A stretch of 64,000 bases of DNA from Metabacillus endolithicus (GCF_023078335.1 NZ_CP095550.1:4508001-4572000), one strand, 5' to 3'. Positions 1 through 10,183 are shown, numbered from the stretch's first letter. Numbers and translations: made by a program. Notes: generated by a model from the letters alone, not told the origin.

Positions 1-634
1 GAATCCATTCATGCAGTGTAGTCGGCAGTCCACCTGCTCGTCCGCTGCACATCGGCCATTCTGGACAGGCTAGACTTGCACCTTTATGTCTAACATATGC
101 GCCAGTGTAAACGACAACATATGAATAGACGATAATGCCAACCATATGAAATTTCATAGTCTTATCAATTATTAATGTCTTTGAGTCGAATTTCTTATCA
201 ACTTCAAATATTAATAGTGTTAATAACAATACAGATGCAAAGGAAATAAGCGATATACCGAAATGAAGAGCAAGAACGGCATCTGATTGGCCCCACATAA
301 CAGCAGCAGCTCCAATTAAGGCCTGCAATACTAGAAAAAACATTGATAGTATAGCTAAAAACTTTGTTTCTCTTACATGACCTATTTGTTTCCAGGACCA
401 TATTGAGAGAATTAACACAGCTATACCAGCAAGTCCACTAACCAAACGATGACTAAGTTCTATAACGAGTTCAAACGTGATTTCACTCGGTACAAGCTCG
501 CCGTGACATAGCGGCCAAGAATCTCCACATCCTGCACCTGACTCAGTTTTCGTAACAAGAGCTCCGCCAATTAAAACACACAACATAATCACTGTTGTCA
601 AAACGGCGAACCATTTAAGAGCACGTTGCAACAT
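1..634 (-). CDS. ctaA: Heme A synthase CtaA (partial, C-terminus off the left edge)
   Basis: Converts heme O to heme A for the caa3 oxidase; an integral membrane enzyme. The first 211 codons are present and open to the window edge. Visible are the first membrane helix, a cysteine pair C36/C43 in the motif CGDSWPLC, the likely heme ligands H62 (ELSHR) and H124 (LHFGIS), and a second cysteine pair, CPEWPMC, close to the truncation. The ATG at 634 follows a GTAGGTGA ribosome site. It is divergent from ctaB, the usual Bacillus arrangement, so both may be controlled from the shared 600 bp gap. Identification rests on similarity to Bacillus CtaA and on context. Confidence 0.97.
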   Translation of the reverse strand, partial: MLQRALKWFAVLTTVIMLCVLIGGALVTKTESGAGCGDSWPLCHGELVPSEITFELVIELSHRLVSGLAGIAVLILSIWSWKQIGHVRETKFLAILSMFFLVLQALIGAAAVMWGQSDAVLALHFGISLISFASVLLLTLLIFEVDKKFDSKTLIIDKTMKFHMVGIIVYSYVVVYTGAYVRHKGASLACPEWPMCSGRAGGLPTTLHEWI

Positions 635-1231
635 GTTCACCTACTTAAGTATAGTCAATTGAGATAAATATTAGAAAAAAATACTCCACCGTATCGTACA
701 CAATGTACAAGAAAAAGACAATAAATAACGTAAAATGTTCACAAAGTTCTTAAGTTTGATGAAAAGGGTGTCACATATAGTCATCATAATTTATTGTTCC
801 GTTAAAGGGGTTGAATATGTATTAGGAGTTTACTAGAAATAGAAGGTACCATTATTTTTATTACAATAACTATTTTTTCCTAAGAATTGAAATGGAAATT
901 ATGATAAAATAGGAAGGCTTGGTATAGTAGTATAGTTCAAGGGAGATGTATCGCTTCACAATTTCGACAAAAATACTTCATAAATTATTCACAATTTAAG
1001 AAAGAATTATGTTTTAATATCAAGTAGACCGTTTTTAAATGTTTATTTTTTTAGTATGATAAGATATAGAAAATTAGCAGGTTGCAACCGCCTTCATCTT
1101 ACTTCTCTTAACTATGTTATCATATGTAATAGAAGAGAATGTTTATTTCAAAAGCAAGTATTTTAAAGACAGGTGAAGGAAATTGAAATAGCCTAAATAC
1201 ATTAGGTTATATTGGGTAAGGAGGTAATGAA
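635..1231. promoter_or_regulatory. ctaA-ctaB divergent control region with three ResD-like boxes
   Basis: This 597 bp gap has no convincing gene. Three sequences resemble the ResD box TTTGTGAAT in reverse orientation: GTTCACAAA at 737-745, CTTCACAAT at 954-962 and ATTCACAAT at 987-995. ResD is known to activate ctaA and the cta operon in B. subtilis, so the match is reasonable, but binding here is inferred. The ctaB ribosome site AAGGAGG lies at 1218-1224. Confidence 0.5.
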
Positions 1232-2161
1232 TTGGCAGATACAAAAGTTTTGGATGAGGCTGCAATTAAGCATCATTCAAATGATATACGTGAGACGACA
1301 CTCTGGAAGGATTTCCTTTCATTAATTAAAGTAGGGATTGTTAACTCAAATGCAATAACTACCTTTACTGGTATTTGGCTTGCTCTCTACTTTAGTGGTA
1401 AAGGATTCCTAGCTAATATTGATGTCGTACTATTTACATTACTTGGTTCTTCGTTAGTAATCGCTGGATCCTGTGCAATTAATAATTATTATGACAGGGA
1501 TATTGATCATTTAATGGAAAGAACAAAGGAACGTCCAACTGTTACTGGAAAAATGAATCCAATGCATGCATTGTGGATTGGAATCTTTCTGTTAACTGTA
1601 GGATTTGCATTAATGCTTATGACAACGATCACTGCGACAATTATTTCGTTGGTAGGGGTTGTTACTTATATCTTTTTGTATACAATGTGGTCTAAGCGTT
1701 TATATACCATTAATACTGTTATTGGAAGTGTTTCAGGTGCTGTCCCGCCTTTAATTGGATGGGCGGCAATTGACTCTAACTTAAGTGTTATGGCATGGGT
1801 ACTATTTTTAATTATGTTCATTTGGCAACCACCACATTTTTTAGCCTTAGCAATGAGAAGAACAGAAGAGTATCGAGCTGCTAATATTCCGATGCTTCCT
1901 GTTGTTCATGGGTTTGATGTTACGAAACGTCAAATTATGGTATGGGTTGCATGCTTAATACCATTGCCATTTTACTTATATGAGCTTGGTGTAGGATTTC
2001 TGATTCTAGCAACCATTCTTAATATTGGGTGGGTAATAATTGGAATCAAAGGCTTTAAAAATAAAGAAATTGAAATGAAATGGGCAACTAAAATGTTCGT
2101 CTATTCAATTAACTACTTAACAATTTTGTTTGTATCAATGGTGTTATTCACCATTATCTAA
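1232..2161 (+). CDS. ctaB: Protoheme IX farnesyltransferase (heme O synthase) CtaB
   Basis: Transfers a farnesyl group to protoheme to make heme O, the substrate of CtaA; a polytopic membrane protein of the UbiA prenyltransferase family. At 309 residues it is full length. The prenyl-diphosphate-binding motif is visible as NNYYDRDID (D88/D92), followed by the conserved MERTKERP. The start is TTG at 1232, chosen because AAGGAGG sits 7 bases upstream and the nearby ATG at 1227 is out of frame. It is the first gene of ctaBCDEF. Confidence 0.97.
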   Translation: MADTKVLDEAAIKHHSNDIRETTLWKDFLSLIKVGIVNSNAITTFTGIWLALYFSGKGFLANIDVVLFTLLGSSLVIAGSCAINNYYDRDIDHLMERTKERPTVTGKMNPMHALWIGIFLLTVGFALMLMTTITATIISLVGVVTYIFLYTMWSKRLYTINTVIGSVSGAVPPLIGWAAIDSNLSVMAWVLFLIMFIWQPPHFLALAMRRTEEYRAANIPMLPVVHGFDVTKRQIMVWVACLIPLPFYLYELGVGFLILATILNIGWVIIGIKGFKNKEIEMKWATKMFVYSINYLTILFVSMVLFTII

Positions 2162-2251
2162 TTGTGAAATTCTTTCTTTAAAAAGAATTTATTTATACAA
2201 GAGTTCCTGTAAAATTGATAGGACTTTAATTTACTGAAAGAGGGGTTTGAT

Positions 2252-3337
2252 TTGGCTATGAGAAAATGGCTGACAAAATGGCGTCTGTTTTCACTTTTCG
2301 CAGTTATGACGCTTGTCTTAGCCGGCTGCGGTGAACCGTTTCTTTCCACGCTTAAACCTGCTGGTGAAGTAGCGGATATGCAGTACGACATCATGGTATT
2401 AAGTACTTTAGTTATGGTCGTCGTTATTGCAATCGTAACGGTAATCTTCATTTATGTTGTAATGAAATTCCGTAGAAGCAAAATGGGAGAAGACAACATT
2501 CCTGTACAAGTTGAAGGGAATCATAAGCTAGAAATCATTTGGACTGTTATTCCTATTTTGTTACTTCTTGTCTTAGCTGTGCCTGTGGTATCTGCAACAT
2601 TTAAACTTGCAGAGGTGGATGCTATCGATGATGAGAACCGTAAACCAGAAGACGCGATCGTTGTTAATGTTCGTGCAAATCTATACTGGTGGGAATTTGA
2701 ATATCCTGATTACGGAATAGTTACGAGTCAAGATTTAGTCGTTCCAACTGATGAGAGAGTTTACTTTAACTTGATTGCTTCTGATGTTAAGCACTCATTC
2801 TGGATTCCATCAATTGGTGGAAAGATGGATACGAACGTAGACAATGTAAACCAAATGTGGTTAAAGTTTGATTCAGCAAGAGCTGACCAAGCTGGTGAGT
2901 ATTTCTATGGTAAATGTGCTGAACTTTGTGGACCTTCACACGGATTAATGGACTTTAAAGTAAAAGCTATTTCCAGAGACGAATTTGACCAGTGGATCTC
3001 TGGCATGGAAAATGCTAATGCAGTTGCATCAACTGATTTAGCAAAACAAGGTGAGCAATTATTTGAAGAAAAAGGATGTATTGCTTGTCATGCTGTTTCT
3101 CCTACTGATGAGAGACCAGCAGCTGCAAGAACTGCTCCTAACTTAGCGACATTTGGAGAGCGTGCTCGTGTAGCAGGTGTTCTTGAACACAATGCTGAGA
3201 ACGTTCGTGCTTGGTTAGAAGATCCTGAAGCATACAAGCCAGGAAATAAAATGACTGGTACTTATCCAGAATTGAATGATCAAGAGTTGGATGCTCTAAC
3301 TGAATATTTAATGGGACTTAAAGTCTCAAGTAATTAA
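2252..3337 (+). CDS. ctaC: Cytochrome caa3 oxidase subunit II CtaC (lipoprotein with fused cytochrome c)
   Basis: Accepts electrons from cytochrome c and passes them through CuA to subunit I, on the outer face of the membrane. A signal peptide ends in the lipobox LAGC (C26). Two membrane helices follow, then the cupredoxin domain with the CuA ligands in CAELCGPSH (about residues 222-230). A C-terminal cytochrome c domain carries CIACH (276-280) and a likely methionine ligand in GNKMTG. The covalently fused heme c is what makes this a caa3 rather than an aa3 enzyme. The TTG at 2252 has an AGGGG ribosome site at normal spacing; ATG at 2258 is the alternative start. Confidence 0.97.
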   Translation: MAMRKWLTKWRLFSLFAVMTLVLAGCGEPFLSTLKPAGEVADMQYDIMVLSTLVMVVVIAIVTVIFIYVVMKFRRSKMGEDNIPVQVEGNHKLEIIWTVIPILLLLVLAVPVVSATFKLAEVDAIDDENRKPEDAIVVNVRANLYWWEFEYPDYGIVTSQDLVVPTDERVYFNLIASDVKHSFWIPSIGGKMDTNVDNVNQMWLKFDSARADQAGEYFYGKCAELCGPSHGLMDFKVKAISRDEFDQWISGMENANAVASTDLAKQGEQLFEEKGCIACHAVSPTDERPAAARTAPNLATFGERARVAGVLEHNAENVRAWLEDPEAYKPGNKMTGTYPELNDQELDALTEYLMGLKVSSN

Positions 3338-3368
3338 TTAAGAGCTAAATGAAAAGGGAGGTAACACT

Positions 3369-5235
3369 GTGAGCACGTTAACTCAGAAAAAAGGGGTCGG
3401 CGCTGTTCTTTGGGACTATCTCACAACGGTAGACCATAAGAAAATCGCTATCCTTTACCTGATATCCGGTGGCTTCTTCTTCCTTGTTGGTGGATTAGAA
3501 GCAATGATGATCCGCATTCAGCTAGCCGTTCCGAACAATGATTTTGTTAGTGCTGGTTTATACAATGAAGTGTTAACAATGCATGGAACGACAATGATAT
3601 TTTTAGCTGCAATGCCTTTATTATTCGCATTAATGAATGCGGTTGTACCATTACAAATTGGTGCTCGTGACGTAGCATTTCCATTCTTAAACTCTTTAGG
3701 TTTTTGGTTATTCTTCTTTGGTGGAGTTTTCTTAAACTTAAGTTGGTTTTTAGGAGGAGCACCTGACGCAGGTTGGACGTCATATGCATCTTTAGCGTTA
3801 GAATCACCAGGACATGGTGTTGATTTTTACTTATTAGGATTACAGGTTTCAGGTCTAGGTACGTTGATAGCTGGGATTAACTTCCTTGTAACAATCATTA
3901 ACATGCGTGCACCTGGAATGACTTACATGCGTATGCCATTATTTACATGGACTACATTTGTAGCTTCTGCACTTATTTTATTTGCTTTCCCTGCATTAAC
4001 AGTAGGTTTAGCATTTCTAATGTTTGATCGTTTATTTGGTACTGCTTTCTTTAACCCTGCTTTAGGCGGTAACACTGTAATTTTCGAACATATCTTCTGG
4101 ATTTTTGGACACCCTGAAGTATATATCTTAGTATTACCTGCTTTCGGTATCTTCTCAGATATTCTTCCGGTTTTCGCAAGAAAGCGTTTGTTCGGATATT
4201 CATCAATGGTATTTGCTACAGTTTTAATTGGTTTCCTTGGGTTCATGGTTTAAATTTCACCATATGTTTACAACTGGTTTAGGACCAATTGCAAATGCTA
4301 TTTTTGCGGTAGCTACTATGGCAATCGCTGTACCAACAGGTATTAAAATTTTCAACTGGCTATTTACAATTTGGGGTGGATCTATTAAATTTACGTCCCC
4401 AATGGTATGGTCTGTAGCATTTATTCCTACATTCGTTATGGGTGGAGTAACAGGTGTAATGCTTGCTATGGCTGCAGCTGACTATCAATACCATGATAGT
4501 TACTTTGTAGTAGCTCACTTCCACTATGTAATTGTAGGTGGGGTAGTATTCTCATTATTTGCTGGTGCCATTTACTGGTGGCCAACAATGTTTGGTAAAT
4601 TGTTAAATGAAAAATTAAATATGGTAACCTTTGTTTTATTCTTTACTGGTTTCCATTTAACTTTCTTTATCCAACATTTCTTAGGTTTAATGGGGATGCC
4701 TCGTCGTGTATTCACATTCTTACCTGGTCAAGGGTTAGATACAGGGAACTTTATTAGTACAATCGGTGCTTTCTTAATGGCAGCTGGAACAATTCTTTTA
4801 CTTATTAATATTGTCTACACGGCAGTAAAGGGTAAAAAAGTTGGAAGAGATCCATGGGGAGACGGTCGTACACTTGAGTGGGCGATTTCATCACCACCAC
4901 CTGAGTATAACTTTAAACAAACTCCACTTGTTCGTGGATTAGATGCTCTTTGGATTGAGAAGATGGAAGGAAATAAAGAAATGACACCAGCAGAACCACT
5001 TGGTGACATTCATATGCCTAACGGTTCAATCCTACCGTTTATTATGTCATTTGGATTATTTATTGTATCATTTGGATTAATGTACCGTGAAGATTACAGT
5101 TGGGGACTTCCTGCGATCATTGTAGGTTTCATTATTACTTTCGCTTGTATGTTCTTACGTTCTGTTATTGATGATCATGGATATCATATCCATAAAGAGG
5201 ACTTACTTAATGAAGATAAAGGAGGGAAAGCGTAA
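3369..5235 (+). CDS. ctaD: Cytochrome caa3 oxidase subunit I CtaD (frameshifted in this sequence)
   Basis: Catalytic subunit of the proton-pumping heme a/a3-CuB oxidase. The first frame (GTG at 3369) ends at TAA 4251-4253 after GFMV. The protein continues in another frame from HHMFTTGLG to 5235, giving about 622 residues in total, the normal CtaD length. The N-terminal part has the heme a ligand region, the glutamate of HPEVY and twelve-helix hydrophobicity; the C-terminal part has the HH pair of CuB and HFHYV. The break falls exactly where a conserved tryptophan codon is expected before HH: TAAA is read instead of TGG. Both halves are otherwise well conserved, so I take the gene to be functional and the break to be an error or a very recent mutation. 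Start supported by GGGAGG. Confidence 0.93.
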
Positions 5236-5861
5236 TGGCATCTGTTGAAGAAAAATTAACAGCAGAAAATTTCCCTGCTTCGCCTGAAAAGTCAACCCTT
5301 GAAGGCAAAAATAAATTTACTGGCTTTTGGTTATTCCTTGGTGGAGAGACAGTACTCTTTGCAACTCTTTTTGCAACATTCTTAGCTTTAAGAGAATCTA
5401 CTGCAGGTGGGGCTACCACACAAGAGTTATTTGAAATTCCTCTTGTATTTGCAGCAACGATGTTACTTTTAACATCAAGTTTAACTAGTGTATATGCAAT
5501 GTACCATATGAAAAACTTCAATTTTGGTAAAATGCAACTTTGGTTAATCATTACTGTTCTATTAGGATTGGCATTCCTGATTTTGGAAATTTATGAGTTT
5601 AATCATTATGTCCATGAATTTGAATTCACAATTACTAGTAGTGCACTTGGATCTTCTTTCTACACGCTAGTAGGAACACACGGACTTCACGTTGCTTTTG
5701 GTCTATTATGGATTACTACCTTAATTGTTCGAAATGCAAAACGTGGCTTAAGTTTGTATAATGCACCTAAATATTATGTTGCAAGTTTATATTGGCACTT
5801 TATTGATGTTGTTTGGGTGTTCATTTTCACTGTTGTATACTTAATGGGAATGGTGGGATAA
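5235..5861 (+). CDS. ctaE: Cytochrome caa3 oxidase subunit III CtaE
   Basis: Subunit III of the heme-copper oxidase, a five-helix membrane protein that stabilises subunit I. At 208 residues it is full length. Typical family sequences are visible: GFWLFLGGETVLFATLFATF near the N-terminus, GTHGLHVAFG in the middle and WHFIDVVWVFIFTVVYL at the end. The ATG overlaps the ctaD stop by one base (TAATG), indicating translational coupling; the ribosome site GGAGGGAAAG lies in the ctaD end. Confidence 0.97.
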   Translation: MASVEEKLTAENFPASPEKSTLEGKNKFTGFWLFLGGETVLFATLFATFLALRESTAGGATTQELFEIPLVFAATMLLLTSSLTSVYAMYHMKNFNFGKMQLWLIITVLLGLAFLILEIYEFNHYVHEFEFTITSSALGSSFYTLVGTHGLHVAFGLLWITTLIVRNAKRGLSLYNAPKYYVASLYWHFIDVVWVFIFTVVYLMGMVG

Positions 5862-5865
5862 ACTG

Positions 5866-6198
5866 ATGGCAAATAATCATAATTCAACAAACCCTAAAGT
5901 AGATCTTGCTTATCGTCGTAAAAAAAATGCAGAGGATATGAAACATCAGGTTGTAACATTTGGCATGATGATTTTCTTAACAATTGTCGCATTTATTGCT
6001 GTAGGATATGATGGAATTGCTGAATGGTTCAAGATTCCTTTTATCATTACTCTTGCGGTTATTCAAGTCATTTTCCAGCTTTACTACTTTATGCATATGA
6101 GTCATAAAGGACATGAAACTCCAGCATTATTTCTTTTTTCAGGTGTAGGCGTTGCTGGCTTAACAGTTTTAGCTTTCGTTACGATCATTTGGTGGTAA
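5866..6198 (+). CDS. ctaF: Cytochrome caa3 oxidase subunit IV CtaF
   Basis: Small subunit IV of the caa3 oxidase; 110 residues with three predicted membrane helices and the family signature QLYYFMHMSHKG in the middle loop. It starts 4 bases after the ctaE stop and ends the ctaBCDEF operon; a stem-loop terminator follows at 6207. The N-terminus is polar and basic, so it probably lies inside the cell. Confidence 0.95.
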   Translation: MANNHNSTNPKVDLAYRRKKNAEDMKHQVVTFGMMIFLTIVAFIAVGYDGIAEWFKIPFIITLAVIQVIFQLYYFMHMSHKGHETPALFLFSGVGVAGLTVLAFVTIIWW

Positions 6199-6206
6199 TG
6201 AAAACA

Positions 6207-6248
6207 ATGAAGAGCAATTGGCGTATATGCTGATTGCTCTTTCTTTAT
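6207..6248 (+). terminator. Terminator after ctaF
   Basis: Inverted repeat AAGAGCAAT...ATTGCTCTT followed by TCTTTATT. It separates ctaBCDEF from ctaG, which therefore probably has its own promoter in the 230 bp that follow. Confidence 0.75.
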
Positions 6249-6477
6249 TCGTTAATCCTTAAATACCCACTTAAACGGGATATAATTATTGGTTAGTTGT
6301 ATATAAATAATTAAATTATCCCCTTAATAGCAAATGTATTTAGATATATATTAGGCTCTCTTAGAGTGTTATCATTAATAAACCTCTAATGTATTTGTCA
6401 TAGAACGTTCATTGATACGCTATGAACTAAAAGTGTATAATAATCCTGAAAGACTAGCTTAAGGAGCTGACTTAAAG

Positions 6478-7380
6478 ATGAGCTTTGATATATTTGGATT
6501 TCGTGCCTTGTGGAGTCCGTATTTTTTCATTGTTTTACTTGTGATTGTAGCCATCTATTTTTTGATCATTGGACCTTGGCGAACTAAGTTTAAAGATAGT
6601 TCTCCTGTTTCAAATAAACAAAAATTACTTTTTGTCACGGCTATACTGTTTATCTATATTAGTAAAGGAAGTCCTGTTGATCTTCTTGGGCACATTATGT
6701 TTAGTGCTCATATGACACAGATGGCAATATTATATTTAGTTGTACCCCCATTTATTATTTTGGGAGTACCGGATTGGCTATGGAGATCAATAATATATCG
6801 TCCAGTAATAAAGCCTATAATGAAAGTATTAACAAATCCAATAATAGCTTTAATTGTATTTAATGGAGTTTTTTCACTTTATCATGTTCCGCTAGTTTTC
6901 GATTTTGTGAAAACTGATTCATTGTATCACGCGATCATGACGACAGCTATTTTCATCGGTGCTATGTGTATGTGGTGGCCGTTATTAAATACATTATCAG
7001 ATTGGAAATCGCTTACAGGTATAAAAAAAGTAGGATATATTTTTGCTGATGGAGTTTTATTAACACCTGCATGTGCACTTATTATTTTTGCTAATGATCC
7101 ACTTTATTTAACTTATTCCGAGCCACAAGCATGGATTAATGCATTACAATTATGTGTTCCAGCTGATATGCTATCTGGATTAAATCTTACAGGTCCTGAT
7201 ATGTTTAATACATTACCACTTGTTGAGGATCAACAGCTTGGCGGAGTGTTGATGAAAATCATCCAAGAAATTGTTTATGGGACAATTCTTGCTTATATCT
7301 TTTTTAAATGGGCAGGTAATGAGAGACGAAGAGATGAACTTGAGTTGAAAAAGAACCTGTCTCCAGAACCAGTAAAATAA
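6478..7380 (+). CDS. ctaG: Cytochrome oxidase assembly factor CtaG
   Basis: CtaG of the caa3-type (DUF1404) family: a multi-helix membrane protein needed for active caa3 oxidase, thought to help build the CuB centre. Its 300 residues match the usual length. Seven or so hydrophobic segments are visible, with conserved histidines in GHIMFSAHMTQM and YHVPLVF that are candidate copper ligands. Start ATG 6478 is preceded by AAGGAGCTG. It stands just after the oxidase operon and before ctaM. Confidence 0.95.
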   Translation: MSFDIFGFRALWSPYFFIVLLVIVAIYFLIIGPWRTKFKDSSPVSNKQKLLFVTAILFIYISKGSPVDLLGHIMFSAHMTQMAILYLVVPPFIILGVPDWLWRSIIYRPVIKPIMKVLTNPIIALIVFNGVFSLYHVPLVFDFVKTDSLYHAIMTTAIFIGAMCMWWPLLNTLSDWKSLTGIKKVGYIFADGVLLTPACALIIFANDPLYLTYSEPQAWINALQLCVPADMLSGLNLTGPDMFNTLPLVEDQQLGGVLMKIIQEIVYGTILAYIFFKWAGNERRRDELELKKNLSPEPVK

Positions 7381-7393
7381 TATATGAATTATT

Positions 7394-7424
7394 GGAGGCT
7401 GACATCTTATATCAGTCAGCCTTA
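7394..7424 (+). other. Stem-loop between ctaG and ctaM
   Basis: AGGCTGAC (7396-7403) pairs with GTCAGCCT (7415-7422) around an 11-base loop. There is no T tract, so it is a weak terminator or a processing/stability hairpin rather than a strong stop. The same stem recurs at 15766 and 41616. Confidence 0.55.
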
Positions 7425-7458
7425 CATAAGTATTTTAAGTTATAAGAGAGGAAGAGAC

Positions 7459-7926
7459 ATGAATACATCACTACCGATTTTACCAACAATAAGTACCTCC
7501 TTTATCGTTATTAGTGCGATTTTTGTAGCAATTGGTTGGTACCTAATTAAACAACGAAAAATTGAAGCACATATGAAGGTAATGTTTTTAGCAGCTATAT
7601 CAGCTATCATTTTCTTTGTTATATATGCTTCTCGCACGATTTTTATCGGCAATACAGCTTTCGGTGGACCAGATGAGTTAAAGATTTATTATACAATTTT
7701 TCTTATCTTCCATATAACATTAGCAACAATTGGAGCTGTACTAGGTATTATTTCTTTAATTACTGGTTATAAAAAGAACTATGCAAAACATCGAAAACTT
7801 GGTCCGGTAACAAGTATTGTTTGGTTTTTTACAGCCATCACTGGTGTTGCAGTTTATTTACTTTTATATGTTTTTTATCACGGTGGAGAAACAACGTCAG
7901 TCATTAAAGCAATCTTAGGGTTTTAA
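7459..7926 (+). CDS. ctaM: DUF420 membrane protein, CtaM/YozB family
   Basis: DUF420 family membrane protein of 155 residues with four hydrophobic helices and conserved histidines (EAHMKVMFLAA, FHITLATIGA, KHRKLG). Family members named CtaM in Staphylococcus and YozB in B. subtilis are needed for activity of heme-A-containing oxidases, which fits its place after ctaG. The ATG at 7459 is chosen because GAGAGGAAGAG lies just upstream; the longer frame from 7384 would have to cross the 7394 stem-loop. Confidence 0.85.
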   Translation: MNTSLPILPTISTSFIVISAIFVAIGWYLIKQRKIEAHMKVMFLAAISAIIFFVIYASRTIFIGNTAFGGPDELKIYYTIFLIFHITLATIGAVLGIISLITGYKKNYAKHRKLGPVTSIVWFFTAITGVAVYLLLYVFYHGGETTSVIKAILGF

Positions 7927-7936
7927 ACATATTTTA

Positions 7937-7977
7937 AGGGTGGGTTAGAATAAAATGTTCTAAACCGCCTTTTTTTA
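7937..7977 (+). terminator. Terminator after ctaM
   Basis: GGTGGGTTAGAA...TTCTAAACCGCC stem followed by seven T residues: a strong intrinsic terminator closing the cta block. Confidence 0.9.
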
Positions 7978-8091
7978 TTGTCTTGAAACAAGAAAAATAT
8001 TGTTTAAGGTAACATATATGATAAGTGCGTAATCCACTTAGCATTTACTTCTTTTCATGATGTTAAAATCAATCAGAGGGGAGAGAATGGC

Positions 8092-8601
8092 TTGATTGAA
8101 ATTTTAACAAACCGGTTAATGATTGTTCCATGTTCACTTGATATTGCAAAATCATTAGTATTTCATCGAAAAGAATTAGATAAACGTTCACCAATTGAAA
8201 TTCCAAAAAGCTGGCCATCTTCTTATGTGCGAGGATTTTTACCTTTCTATATTGAAAGTTTAGAAAAGAAGGAAAAAGAATCTGAATGCGGATTGTGGAT
8301 GATCATTATGTATGAAGATAAGAAAATTATTGGTGATATTTTAATGCAAGGAAATCCTTCTAAAGAAGGGAAAATTCATCTTTGTTATCATGTTGAAGAT
8401 AAGACTTTAGATGAAACAATTGCATATGAAGCAGTTGATGCTTTTATTGATTGGCTAACGTATCAAATGTCTGTTAAGAAGGTTGTGATGGAGTGTGAGA
8501 TGAATGAAACACATTCGATTAGACTATTTGAAAAGCTCGGTTTTATCTGCAAAGAAAAAGAAGGCCAGTTTTTAATGTGGGAAATCCAAAAAGATGAATA
8601 G
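8092..8601 (+). CDS. GNAT family N-acetyltransferase
   Basis: A 169-residue protein of the RimJ/GNAT acetyltransferase type. It starts with the typical ILTNRLMIVP strand, has a central strand (KIIGDILMQG) and the acetyl-CoA-binding C-terminal part ending in NETHSIRLFEKLGF. The substrate cannot be predicted. The TTG at 8092 is used because GAGGGGAG is 8 bases upstream and the ATG at 8087 is out of frame. Single gene, not part of the B. subtilis arrangement, so accessory in this locus. Confidence 0.85.
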   Translation: MIEILTNRLMIVPCSLDIAKSLVFHRKELDKRSPIEIPKSWPSSYVRGFLPFYIESLEKKEKESECGLWMIIMYEDKKIIGDILMQGNPSKEGKIHLCYHVEDKTLDETIAYEAVDAFIDWLTYQMSVKKVVMECEMNETHSIRLFEKLGFICKEKEGQFLMWEIQKDE

Positions 8602-8803
8602 CTTAATGTTTTGGCTGAAATAGGTTTTTAAAGTGTTTTTCTATTTCAGCTATCTTAAAGGAGATTTTTATAAACTACATAATCATGAGGTAGTTTAGAG
8701 TCATTCCGTTTTAAAAAGTCTTAGTTTCAAGCTTGTTTTTTCAGAGATGTGTAAAAAGACAATGCCTTTTATAAAGTGAAGGAAAGTTGATTACTGAATA
8801 AAA

Positions 8804-8838
8804 CAAAAAAGAAAGAGCATGGGCTCTTTCTTTTTATA
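8804..8838. terminator. Bidirectional terminator
   Basis: AAAAAAGAAAGAGC...GCTCTTTCTTTTT: a stem flanked by A and T runs that works in either direction. It overlaps the 3' end of the minus-strand membrane protein gene. Confidence 0.85.
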
Positions 8839-9892
8839 ATTTAAATTTAATTTTGATTAAACCTGCTTCTCTTGCTGAATTGTAAACAATTAAGATCATT
8901 GGACCAATGAAAAATCCAAGCACACCAAATAATTTTAACCCTAAATACATGGAAATTAATGTGGCAAGAGGAGATAATCCAATATGAGTTCCCATTACCT
9001 TTGGTTCAATGGTTCTTCTAATAACTAAAAGGATTATGGTTAAAACACCGAGTTTTGCTGCTATTGCCATATCACCAGTAACCAAATGATATAGAGTCCA
9101 TGGTCCCATAATAATAATGGATCCTATTAATGGGATTACATCAATAATCCAGATAATTAAAGACATAATTAGTGCAATTTCAGGTGCAATAAACAATAAA
9201 CCAATTAAAGATACAACAAAAATGATAATACTAACTAAAAATTGTGCTTTGATAAATCCCATCACAACGTAAGTTAAGCGGGAAATCATAAAAGTTACTT
9301 TTTCAGCTGTTTTATCTGTTAAATAAGAGTATGCTTTTGTTTTTAATCTAGGTAACTCCAGCATAAATAAAAAAAGAGCAATTAAATAAACGATTAAATT
9401 TACTAAATAGTTTGGTATGTTTGTAAAAATTGCCTTTACATTCTCAATGTTTACAGAGCTTGTTAATTCTAATCTGGTTTTTTGTAAAAAGTTTGTTACT
9501 TGGTTACTAACCTCTTCAACAAAGATTGGTGGAAGATCTTGAGCGGTATTAGAAATATCATCTTCAAAGTTTTCCCAAACCTTTGTAATCTCATTTATAT
9601 AGGATGGAGCATTATCTGCTATTTGAACAACCTCTCCAACTACCTTAGTGGTTAAGATATAACCACTAACACTTATGAGAATTAGAAATAACAAAAACAC
9701 TATTAAAACTGATAAGTGTCTGTTTAATGTTCCTCTCCGCTGAAGCAACCGGATAGCTGGTTCAAGAAATAGGGCAGTAATAAAAGCGACAATCAGTGGA
9801 ACAGAAATTGGTAGAATGTAAAATAGGATTACACCCACAATGATAATTGATACAATTGTTAAGAGAATTCTTTTGTTTAAAATAGTGGTCAA
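8834..9892 (-). CDS. AI-2E family membrane protein, YtvI-like
   Basis: A 352-residue polytopic membrane protein of the AI-2E transporter family (UPF0118). The family pattern is clear: two or three N-terminal helices, a soluble segment of about 90 residues, then a C-terminal helix block containing DVIPLIGS and IEPKVMGTHIGLSPLATL. The layout resembles the sporulation protein YtvI, but the substrate is unknown. The TTG at 9892 is preferred because AAAGGGG lies 8 bases upstream; the longer frame to 9967 lacks a ribosome site. It is not at this place in B. subtilis. Confidence 0.85.
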   Translation of the reverse strand: MTTILNKRILLTIVSIIIVGVILFYILPISVPLIVAFITALFLEPAIRLLQRRGTLNRHLSVLIVFLLFLILISVSGYILTTKVVGEVVQIADNAPSYINEITKVWENFEDDISNTAQDLPPIFVEEVSNQVTNFLQKTRLELTSSVNIENVKAIFTNIPNYLVNLIVYLIALFLFMLELPRLKTKAYSYLTDKTAEKVTFMISRLTYVVMGFIKAQFLVSIIIFVVSLIGLLFIAPEIALIMSLIIWIIDVIPLIGSIIIMGPWTLYHLVTGDMAIAAKLGVLTIILLVIRRTIEPKVMGTHIGLSPLATLISMYLGLKLFGVLGFFIGPMILIVYNSAREAGLIKIKFKL

Positions 9893-10124
9893 ATTTGTGC
9901 CCCTTTCTAAAGAAACATTTCTTATCTCATTATAGTACGAAACTCGATGAAAACAAAGAATTTTCAATCGCTTTAAAGGTGCAATAAGAACGTTTGGAAG
10001 CTATTTTTAAGGTGAAATAGCCTTTTAAAAATCGGTAGGAATGGGACCACTTTTACTTAGGTTAAATGTATATCCCTAAATTAATGTCTAGCTATAAAGT
10101 AAATAACAAAACTTTAATTTAAAC

Positions 10125-10167
10125 AAAAATAAAAAAGCATGGACTAGTCCGGTGCTTTTTTATTTTT
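10125..10167. terminator. Terminator after ylbA (bidirectional)
   Basis: AAAAATAAAAAAGCA...TGCTTTTTTATTTTT with loop TGGACTAGTCCGG. On the minus strand it ends the ylbA transcript. Confidence 0.85.
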
Positions 10168-10183
10168 GTAGGTTTATTTATGC

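Noticed and set aside
204..401. Minus-strand open frame in ctaA
   Set aside because: Out of frame with the clearly conserved CtaA translation.
3547..3807. Minus-strand open frame inside ctaD
   Set aside because: Shadow of the conserved ctaD coding strand; no ribosome site and low-complexity composition.
4251..4253. Programmed frameshift or stop readthrough in ctaD
   Set aside because: No slippery sequence or stimulatory structure known for ctaD; the break removes an invariant residue, and similar breaks occur in unrelated genes.
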